Below are positions 55,201-64,000 of a stretch of 64,000 nucleotides of DNA, piece by piece. The position numbers and the translations under genes are program-made. The notes beneath the pieces are model-generated. The model saw nothing but the letters and a program-made list of their open reading frames with translations. It ran no database searches and was not told where the DNA came from. Positions within the stretch are counted from its first letter, which is position 1. Every line of letters starts with the position of its first letter. Location: assembly GCA_029582265.1 (NCBI GenBank), contig CM055834.1:3410001-3474000 (forward strand), read 5' to 3'. Source of the stretch: Zoroaster sp. YZ-2022. Its lineage: Eukaryota > Echinodermata > Asteroidea > Forcipulatida > Zoroasteridae.

Positions 55201-58200
55201 ACTCTGTGACTTCTCCTGAAACTCTTTATTGCTAAGCTGGACCTGATGAGAACCATCTGTATTAAGGAAAATATTGAGAGATGAAGGGTAAAAGTGAAAA
55301 AACAAAGATTAAATTTGTTTTTAAGACAAAAACGGGAACTGAAACGTACAAATAGTCATTAAAATTCGCGCAATGTTCTTTTTGATTACCAGGCACAGCT
55401 CAAAAATTGTTTTATAAATCCAATTTTGCAGCTTCTACTGATTGTTCGCAGTTTTCACATGCCGGGAGAATATCATCGTACATATACGCGCTATGCATAT
55501 AAATAGCAGTGCAACTGGTGGGAGGACCATCATTCCAATTTGGAGAGTGGGCTTTTTAACAGATTACGTCTCCAAGCCATCACCAGACGATGGTGAACTG
55601 CTTTCCCGACAAATAAGTTTACATTTAATTACCACCAATTTTGGATTTTGAAGTTTCGCCTGTTGAGCCTCTCTCACAGGCCCTTGTGTTGATTCCGCCA
55701 AGTATATTTCTATCCAGTATCATCACTGTCTTGCCTGTGCAGTCCCGAGTTTGGACCTTAAATTGAAAAGCTTCGTCATCGTGAAAACAAGGTAGCTAAA
55801 GCCAAATTTGGCGAAGTGCCAGCAAGTACTTCATAACCACTTTTGGCTGACGATTCTCCTTGTGCAACGCCATGACAATTCTAAATATGAAGAAAGGAAC
55901 GGAAAATACCAATAAAAGAGTCACCAATTCACAGGATTGTAAAACCTGGTCATAAATTTGAGGTGAACCTATTTGCCCCAAGTTGAAAACCTTTTTTTGC
56001 GAATATCTATTTGTGATGTCACTTCACTTCGATTTCACGTGATTCAGTTTATAGTGTGCTTAAAACTCTGGGCTCCTGTGCTTGCATGTCGACCATCATC
56101 TACTTTTGGCTTTAATGGAAATTTAGAGCCTAATTTAATTGTCTATATAGATTTATTTCTTTGTATGTTCTCAAGTGCGAGCTAAAATGGCAGAAATCCA
56201 TTTAATATAAAATGCCAAAGCGTGAGATATGCAAAATATTTATAACAATATAGAGAAGCTTGCAAATTTAACTACAAAACCTAATTCTAGAGCTGGTGAT
56301 CTGGGCGAGTCTGAGTGCAACAGCTAGCGATAAGAAATACAGGAGAAATTGCCATCTTACAAAACATTGTCCTGGCAGAATTCAACGTCAAATTAACCTA
56401 GAAAAATAGCTCTGTGGTTCCCGGAGGAGTATAATATTAATGAAGGAATAAATTGGTGAAATACGGGGAAATTCACGAAATGCTCAGACGAAAATATTGT
56501 CCAAAATCATGTGAGTTCAGAAAAACAAACCCCCGACCAGTAACTCTAAAGGGCGCCCTCGAAGAAAAGTCTGTAGGGCAGTGGCAACAACCGTTTGTGA
56601 GACAACCCGATGATTATCATAGCCACAGTGCCAGCGGTATTTATTTGTCTGTCCCCTTAAAACTGGGCATAGTACATGTATACAAGTCAGTGGCAATTCA
56701 AAGTAATTGACCATAATATTGTAGCTCTGTTACCGGTGCGCGTCTGATGTTTTAAGCGTGATTATGTTTAAAATTAATAATACCATTTCAGCTTTTAATA
56801 TAACAAATTAACCCCGCAAAAAGAAGAGAAGAATATATTAAAACACTGTCAATTAACGCATCATTGAACGTACTACGCGTGCGCACAACAGATGCGTCGT
56901 GTGTAACCTAAACGCAGAAAATGTATCTTCTGGTCTCACGAAGTGACCTATCTTGATACGTCGCTCGCTGCGCAAAGAAAAACATGAAGATTAGGATTTC
57001 TCAAAATGACGCATGACTTTTGACATTAATTACATATTTATACTTGATATGTTATAACTCAAACAATGCAATATAAACAACAACAACTCTGTAGCCATTT
57101 TCACTTAATATCAATTCCATAGAAGTGACCCTTTCTCACCGAAATAGTTAAATTTCAAAATGAGCTTTAACTATAAACGCGTTTTTCTCTAAACGACAAA
57201 AACTGAGATAGGTCACTTCGTGGGACCAGCGACGAAATGCATAAAATGTCAACTCAACAATCGTCGTCTCAGAGCAGAAAGGACTTATACCACATAATTT
57301 GTCAAAATCAAGATTTTGATGGCAGATTATTAGGTTCATAAACATCTTTCTTCAGACTAAGTTTTATGCTAATTACTTTTTTTAATTAATGAGTTATTAG
57401 CAATTTTCAAATTGATTTATTTTCAACAGAGCAAACAATTAAAAGCAAATATGTCTTATAATCACATTGATTTTGGGCAAAAAGGACTTATAACCCAATA
57501 AAACCTTCTGCTCTTCACAATTTGTTTTTCAGCAAAGAGCAAAAGGACTCAAAGGCTTATAATGCCTTCTGTCATTACAAGTACTTCTGAACACTAAGTG
57601 AAGAGGCACAAACTAATGTATTTCTACGCCCAACAGAAAATACTGATTTAAACAAACTATGACATAAAACATGCCAAAAATGAAAGTAACACAATAAATA
57701 AAAAAGAATTATTGACTACAAGTAATGCAGAAAGTATATTTTTCGTGCATTTGTGCCATGCCCATGGAACTATTTATCATTATGCCCATGAACATTTGTG
57801 TGATGTGGCTGAAATAAAAAATGGGTACTCCAGTGTATTCACCACATTCATGGGTGTAGCCAATGCCGTACATTTTGTTGATTAATAACTAACATGGGTG
57901 TCACAATGCTCTGATCGATCATTTTTTTGTTTCTAGGACTAGGTCAAGTAATGTCAGGCCTAACGTTAGACAGGAATTACAGTGACAAATTGCATAATTC
58001 TGAAAAATAGGAGACTGTGAACGGAAGAAGCATTCAGACTAGATATAAATTAGTTGAAATGCATGCTATGACTAATAAATAGACCACCATCATGACTGTG
58101 AAGCTGTGGAAAATCTCATACGGATTAATTCTGAGCATAAAAAAAATTTCAACCAGGCTCTTGTTATTCCAAAGTTTGCTTTCCTTTCCTGTATTCCTTT

Positions 58201-58675
58201 CGGCCTGTTTTAATTTTGTTTGGACTTTTTGTTTTGTTGTTTTGTTTTTGTTTTTGTTTTATTATTATACAATTATAACACTAGTGTTTTGTATATCATT
58301 ACACTTCATAGATAACAGATGACAATGAAGATTACTCGAAAGAGGATGAACTGCCATTGGCAACCCTTCGAAGGAATAACTTTCCCAAAAAACACCCAAC
58401 TCCAAGTGTAAGTAAAATAGGCTCGTCATGTTCTTTTAATGTTCCCATCTTTTGTTTTCTCTGAATATTTGCATTTGAAAGTCAACAAGCTTTTAATAAT
58501 ATAATTTCTACCCACATTCCCATTTGATTATCCTGTTTCATTATTGCCATTGAGTAACTTTGATTTTGACTAGTAATGTTTCTTTTGATAGGTTTCCCAC
58601 GCGGACGTTGATGCTCCACTGAATTATGATTGCATGCAGCTTCTCAATTCATTGATAGGCGATGTTGACACTTGA
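52227..58675 (+). CDS. Putative BEN-domain-type host gene (3' exons)
   Basis: Exon 52227-52278 (after CTGCAG; donor GTAATG) encodes TSEMKDALDPAKVNAVI. Exon 52745-52827 continues in phase as DFTMKKYRGRSTSLIRQSL ANKVKELNK. The ALDP.KVNA...F..KK....S.IR.SL pattern resembles the C-terminal half of a BEN domain, a DNA/protein-binding module of nuclear proteins. Later exons fit together by phase: 54092-54175 (GILPSVFETTSSHEYESSPDF), 58319-58407 (acidic DNEDYSKEDELPLATLRRN) and 58592-58675 (VSHADVDAPLNYDCMQLLN, stop TGA), followed by AATAAA at 58722. An exon candidate 53161-53366 does not fit the phase simply. The domain call is from pattern memory and moderate; linkage of first and last exons is inference. 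Confidence 0.42.
53105..53585 (+). repeat. Duplicated intron-exon segment
   Basis: About 110 bp spanning GATCAGCTGATTTCCTCTTT, a CAG acceptor and GTGCCATTAAAAACTGAAAA recurs as a diverged copy (53480-53585). The first copy leads into an open segment to a donor at 53367 (LYFVCPEEGCRAIPSGHKT); the second hits a stop after about 22 codons. It looks like a tandem exon duplication with one decayed copy. Confidence 0.65.
54620..55045. repeat. TTCTATAGAA-type simple repeat tract
   Basis: Over 400 bp the motif TCTATA(G/A)AA(T/C) and its inverse recur in many variants, making a self-complementary AT-rich tract. No coding potential. Confidence 0.85.
55060..56920. other. No gene recognised
   Basis: Intron-like sequence inside the putative BEN-like unit. 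No further exon could be placed with confidence, and no transposon ends were recognised. Confidence 0.45.
56931..57228. mobile_element. MITE
   Basis: TGGTCTCACGAAGTGACCTA at 56931 is mirrored by TAGGTCACTTCGTGGGACCA to 57228. About 300 bp, no coding frame. Confidence 0.75.
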
Positions 58676-58884
58676 GAACATTTAAAGGTCCTAGGAAATA
58701 GAAATTTTTAACAGTGAAAACAATAAAGTATACCTATTGGAACATATATTTGTCATTTGTCTATTTTATCCCCGCCCCTTTGCACCATTAAAAAAATAAA
58801 TTATAAAATTAGGGGAAGGCCTTGCCACGCTCTCCCCCTACCTCCCTCATTATCATATTATAGAAAATCCGCAAATCCGTGACG

Positions 58885-59384
58885 NNNNNNNNNNNNNNNN
58901 NNNNNNNNNNNNNNNNNNNNNNNNNNNNNNNNNNNNNNNNNNNNNNNNNNNNNNNNNNNNNNNNNNNNNNNNNNNNNNNNNNNNNNNNNNNNNNNNNNNN
59001 NNNNNNNNNNNNNNNNNNNNNNNNNNNNNNNNNNNNNNNNNNNNNNNNNNNNNNNNNNNNNNNNNNNNNNNNNNNNNNNNNNNNNNNNNNNNNNNNNNNN
59101 NNNNNNNNNNNNNNNNNNNNNNNNNNNNNNNNNNNNNNNNNNNNNNNNNNNNNNNNNNNNNNNNNNNNNNNNNNNNNNNNNNNNNNNNNNNNNNNNNNNN
59201 NNNNNNNNNNNNNNNNNNNNNNNNNNNNNNNNNNNNNNNNNNNNNNNNNNNNNNNNNNNNNNNNNNNNNNNNNNNNNNNNNNNNNNNNNNNNNNNNNNNN
59301 NNNNNNNNNNNNNNNNNNNNNNNNNNNNNNNNNNNNNNNNNNNNNNNNNNNNNNNNNNNNNNNNNNNNNNNNNNNNNNNNNNNN
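58885..59384. other. Assembly gap (500 N)
   Basis: Exactly 500 N, a conventional placeholder of unknown true length. Frames reported through it are meaningless. Continuity of the flanks is not guaranteed. Confidence 1.
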
Positions 59385-60740
59385 AAGTTTTTTATACAAC
59401 ATGATAACAAAATGTTTTTGGAACCCTCACATGTACATGAGTTTGTTATTTTGGCAAAAAAAAATAAATTTTAAATTAACTTGGTTTCGACCTTTTTGAA
59501 TACTTTTATTTCTTCACATTTAAACTACTTTTTTTTTAAAAAAAAAATTTAAGTTCATTTTTGGGTATTTAAAAATTTTGTCCAATTTGTTTTTTCCCCG
59601 TTACACCCGATAAAATTGTTATCGGACCAATTGACGTGAGGTCAAGTATAAATTTTTTCAAACGTGGTAATGATCTTGTTCCCAAAGATACCCCAAACCT
59701 ACCACCGCCACCCTCCCCCCCCCGCCTCCGACCCACTTTACCCCACCTCCGCCTCCGACCCAGCCCTTGCCCTTACCCACCTCATAAATAAGGTTTGGTG
59801 GGTGAACATAGATGTGTGCAACATTGTAGTTACTGTCTTATAGATACCTTTTGAGCAATCGTGTGCATTAATTAAAAATATCAATTACAGTCGGAAAGAA
59901 TTGTTCCCCCCAAAAAAAAATAGGGCACATTATGTACCTTTTTTACAGCATATCGTGGTCTAATTTTGCGCAACATTCAAACCTTGTCCAGGTACTCGAC
60001 TGATCTCCGCTTCCAAACGGATGTGAACTTCTGAAGTGTACATACATACTGTGTATGTCATGTGGCGAACATCAGGCCTGCAACGTTCACATCCGTTTGG
60101 ACGCGCAGATAAGGTACCTGACACGTTTAAAAGTTACAATGCAAAGCTTTAATTGAAGTTAAATAGGGCATTCTCATGGTTTGTTGTTTGTCTAGACGAT
60201 GTTGACATGTATTGTGGCCCGTTCATATTAAAATTATGCAACATGCGTAAGCATTGCAAATTGATCAGTGAGTCAAGTATGATAACTTAAGGTTCAAAAA
60301 ACTTGTACGTTGCAATGCACGTCTTTGTTCACCAAAAGATACCACCAGACCCGGAGACCCAAATCAAAACAAAAGACTGGGAAGAGGTTCTGTAAGTGCA
60401 TGCTTTTAAAAAAAGGCTATCAACATCATAACATATCAGTATGTAGAAATAATTGAGGACATTTGTGAGGACTTTATCGAGTGAAAAATGTTTGCACGAG
60501 TATGGCATCACATTGTATCTATCGTTATATAGTAACGTATAACGATAGGATCATCCTATCTATTATTGCATAATAATCTGCAACAATGCTTTAAGATGTC
60601 ATCACATTAGATGCCACGACATGCCTGGGACACCTAGTCGAGATTGTCAAGTACAAAATGTGCAAAGCAGTGACCACACAACTGTATCAATTTGATTTTG
60701 TGCTGTATTTGATACGACAGGGTATATGTCTTCCCATCGG
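59385..60740. repeat. Low-complexity flank with a 15-bp inverted repeat
   Basis: Homopolymer-rich sequence follows the gap, then a C-rich tract (59690-59790). CAAACGGATGTGAAC (60014-60028) and its exact inverse (60085-60099) enclose 56 bp; weaker matching continues outward to GGTAC. A smaller hairpin (TATCGTTATA) lies near 60513-60545. No gene seen. Confidence 0.6.
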
Positions 60741-60744
60741 ACTG

Positions 60745-61237
60745 TCATGTTCGGTTTCTCGCTCATCTACATTTCCATCAGTGATGTACACCAAATGGTC
60801 GTTTGCTCCGACGTACAAAAGATGGGCGTGTCCTTCTCAAAAGTATGTCACATGAAAAGTGTGTTGGGAGCAGGGAAGTGCACCGGGTGTCCTTCAAGAG
60901 CAATAGCATGTCATGCCAGGGCAGTACTTTGGGATTCCACGAAATCATTCAAAAACAACTCTGCAGACTGTGCCCCAACCCAAGCAAATGTGCAGTCACT
61001 GCGGATTACGAAATGTGTCATATATTTTTGCTAAGTGGATTCTATGAGCAGTGTCTTCCCGCAATTTGCAGGGCCTACTATCATAGAGCTTGGTATTTCC
61101 CTTCCTTGCTGCAATAACACATTACCAGTGGCAAATGCACATATATCCAATACCATTACTAGAATGTCATATGCACACTGGATGTACGTGACCGCTGCAC
61201 ACACAGGTAGTATCCCGAGCCTCTTGAAGAATCTCAA
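60745..61237 (-). pseudogene. Decayed SF3-helicase-like ATPase relic
   Basis: On the minus strand VGPANCGKT (near 61065) is a Walker A loop. After a frame break come FAWVGAQSAE and LFLNDF (Walker B-like), then EGHPVHFPAP and TPIFCTS (motif C-like) near 60800. This order is that of SF3 helicases such as parvovirus NS1 and related proteins embedded in invertebrate genomes. At least three in-frame stops or shifts are present. It is a different lineage from the NS1-like gene at 26.8-28.6 kb, judging from the residues around Walker B. Whether its source was a virus or a mobile element is not clear. Confidence 0.6.
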
Positions 61238-61299
61238 TTCTCGACGGCATGGAGCGCCTCATCTTCTCCACCACTGTTGTGGTTCCCCAGCCATCTGGG

Positions 61300-64000
61300 G
61301 AAAGTAAAATAAAAACAAAATGTTACTTTCGTCCAGTCAAGTAACGTTATGCATCAACTGTAGTATACAGCATTGTAACACTTTCCGGAAGAATTCCATA
61401 TGCGGACAATGCTTATTTTTCCCTAATATGACCTATCAGCCATGAAAAGCAATGACACGTCCTTACAAGTCAAATTTAGCAGTTAAAATATAGAAATTTA
61501 CTTAGAAAACACTCTTCAGAGCAGTCTCGCTGGGGTTTGTGCTGGGGTTTCAAGTGTTCCATATATGGAATTCTTTCCACTTTCTTCCTTTACGTCTGAA
61601 GACACCCAGGAAAAAACATAGTCCGTATGCAACTTTGTCCTTGAAGCTGAAGGTTACACCCCACCATCCTGGGAGTTAAAAACACCTAAAAAGTGATGTG
61701 AATAAATAAAACAAAGGTAGTTGTATGCCAATGCGCATTATAAACAAATATCATCTTTGTCCAAATTAGCCATGAACAGTACTAATTTACACAAAATACA
61801 AGATAACGGGGATTGTGGGTTTAGAGACTTGGTTCTTCAATTCTTTAAAAATTGTCATACCGTATTTTATTATGTTGACCCCATTTTTCCTAATTTGTGA
61901 ACAATATTTGGGAGGAAATAAGACTTTCTGACCTTATTTTCAATTCACATGTAGATGGAACTTCATTATTGGTGAGCCTGGTCAGTCGCAATTGCCAAAC
62001 CAATGTGTGTGCAAGTGTTACGGACAGGCTTTCACCAATCGTTGCGTTGTACACGCAACGGGTACCGATACTGCATGTTAACAAGGAAACATAGGCTTAA
62101 TGAGTCAAGACACACGCAATGTGCCAGCAGTGCCGAATGACGCCCTCGTTGGCAATTCGCCGCATGCAAGATCACCCACATAATTTGAAACAAAAAGGAC
62201 ACATTACTCATTATTAAACCTTGTATAGCTTCATCAACAACTCAGGGCCCTGTTGACGATGAAACGTTACGAGGTCATCTTTTCCAGCACATTTCTGTTG
62301 CTCTGCAAATGTCCAACAATTGTAGACGTGTTTACAGATTCTTTTGCACCACAAGTTGGGAAACGTCGAACGGTGTCAGCCTTGGCTACCCGTTGAAAAC
62401 CACCGCCGACACCAGAACTTCGGCCGCCGCCGGGCCTTCGTATGCGCAGTTGTCGATGTTGGAGGAGCGTGAGCAGCAGCTAGGGCGCCCGGCTTCTGTA
62501 GGGGCGGGAACGACGATCGGTCGGGATGGCGGTAGACTGCGTACTGTTGGTCATTTTTGGTGACGTCTTCCACACGCATTATTAGCGTGATAAGGGGATA
62601 TGAAAATGAACTTAGAAACAGCATAATGATTCGCCAAAAGTTTCGGGACTCACGAGCCAGCGCTGTACCTTGTCCAACGACCTTATGTGGTAATGCAGTC
62701 CACCGTCTCTGTGAAACTCTTGTGACATACCCACATCATCACCCGCGCAAAGTTCCCGCACGCTTCAAGGCGGCGAGGACCCCTTTTTCCGCAAAAGCGT
62801 TACGTGACGGAACAACGTCTGCCTGAAGCTCGGCTGTATGTCATGAGATACCTGACATTACCCTTCGTACGTTTAGTTGGAGACATGACGACGGTATTTT
62901 AACATCCGGGACCAAACCTACAACCCATGAAAATGCCGCTCACTGTTAGTCCTTTGCCAGGTATTGATATGCCCTGGCGGGACGTGACCCAGCGTTTCTT
63001 TTCTACACTAAGAGCTATTGTCAATGGTGTAAAACGGTTAACCCACCCCAACTAGACCGCCCCCAAGCCAGAAATCGCAAAGCTATCTGGGCAAGCTGTT
63101 AAGTTGGTTGACCGATAGACATAAAGAATTGGGTCATAACTATAAAATTCCTTTCTATGCTATAATAACGGTTGACAAACGGACTGTAGCCATCCACTTT
63201 GGCGTTACATAACAACCATTCACACAGCACCTACCAGAAGCCCAAGCTTACTACGAGGCAACAAATTAAAATTCATCTTGCCTCGCACTGCTGGAGCATT
63301 CCCAGGAACTTTGTTCGTTCTCAGGGCATCTGTCCAAATGCGCACAGGTGTGGGAAACCTCTTTGGAGTCGCATCACGTGACTTGCGAGTAATCCAGTTA
63401 AACCCTTTTCACTCCATTGAATAATTGGCACAAATAACGACTTAATACCCTCCCGTACTACGGTGTAGTTGGCACGAACATTTTCACCCCCTTGCCATAC
63501 CGATGTGCCATTTGGAACAATCCAACCTAAGGTTTCTAAAAGCTTAATAGCCCCTCAGTTGAGCGCCTTTCTGATTGGTGGCTCGATGGCACGAGCAGCG
63601 CATCCTTTGATGCCATTAATATTTGAGCGTGGGGTACGCGCTGTTCATTTTCTGCGCATCCCGGTGGTGGGTACGTGGATGCTGCAGAATCGACAAACAC
63701 GCGAGCATCATGGAAGATGAGGGTGTGCACAATTGTTAGCGGATGGTGACTCCGAAATGTCGTCCGAAACTAGCGACACGCAGTCACACCGGAACAGACG
63801 ACGGTAGAGACGACATGTTGCCGAGTTCTCGGCAAGTCGAAAGCCGAAAAATAAGCCGATTTTCGACCGTGGATGAAGCTGGAATCAACGTGGCGTCAAA
63901 ATGCACCCATTATACGGGTAGGCAACCTACATGTACTAAATGATCATGAACACACATTGATTCATTAGTTGGCAAGAATTGAGAAGTTGACCATTGCTCC
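61300..64000. other. No gene recognised
   Basis: 2.7 kb of mixed composition without family-supported coding frames, RNA genes or clear repeats. A GC-rich open stretch (62309-62563, EEREQQLGRPAS) has no recognisable domain. The composition is more even and CpG-tolerant than the rest of the window. Confidence 0.45.

Noticed and set aside
58809..59499. Long open frames on both strands
   Set aside because: They run through 500 N and have no real coding content.
62309..62826. GC-rich open frames near the right end
   Set aside because: Similar open length on both strands and no domain pattern; probably chance in CpG-rich DNA.

Overview
This window is eukaryotic nuclear DNA from a marine invertebrate. 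Genes have GT-AG introns, polyadenylation signals occur, overall composition is AT-rich, and no operon or bacterial ribosome-binding pattern is seen. The mix of RAG1-like/Transib-related elements, THAP-type ISL2EU, PIF/Harbinger, Tc1 and many foldback MITEs fits a deuterostome such as an echinoderm, hemichordate or amphioxus, but a mollusc cannot be excluded. Almost everything recognisable is mobile-element DNA, intact, broken or nested.

The main find is a family of four copies of an intron-containing transposase-like gene. Its first exon closely matches the RAG1 N-terminal zinc-binding/RING region. Its later exons carry what looks like a DDE RNase-H-like core of the RAG1/Transib/CMC type (D, D, CxxC, HxxxxH, E). 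Copy A (3980-8544, minus) has both ends but lacks the CxxC exons. Copy B (about 19870-26100, minus) is a 3' half split by a complete Harbinger element. Copy C (45619-48871, plus) has the N-terminus, both Asp motifs and the CxxC exons but no 3' exons. Copy D (33772-34699, minus) is an internal-deletion derivative joining the RING exon directly to the terminal Glu exon.

Layout. 0.4-2.5 kb: broken IS630/Tc1-type transposase and a small ORF ending in a complete histone-type 3' end. 4-8.5 kb: RAG1-like copy A. 9.2-15 kb: a whole ISL2EU element (THAP transposase plus YqaJ nuclease) with nested MITEs. 15.4-16.2 kb: compound tandem and inverted repeats. 17-18.5 kb: truncated PIF/Harbinger transposase. 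19.9-26.1 kb: RAG1-like copy B with nested Harbinger (20181-25324). 26.8-28.6 kb: endogenous parvovirus-like NS1 gene with one frameshifting 19-bp duplication. 32-35.3 kb: candidate host exons, two foldback elements and copy D. 35.9-38 kb: LINE fragment with a SINE inside. 38.4-39.5 kb: intact Tc1 transposase with a histone-like stem-loop just after its stop. 39.6-44.5 kb: MITEs and an acidic-repeat ORF. 45.6-48.9 kb: copy C. 50.6-52.2 kb: an approximately 80-bp minisatellite next to exons of a possible BEN-domain gene whose last exons reach 58.7 kb. 58885-59384 is an assembly gap. The last 4.6 kb holds little except a decayed SF3 helicase relic.

The elements are layered insertions. Harbinger sits inside RAG1-like copy B, a SINE inside the LINE, MITEs inside ISL2EU and inside other MITEs. 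The only plausible host gene is the putative BEN-like transcription unit on the plus strand from about 32 to 58.7 kb; if it is one gene, copies C and D, the LINE and the Tc1 element lie in its introns. All family calls are from reading the sequence; no search was run.
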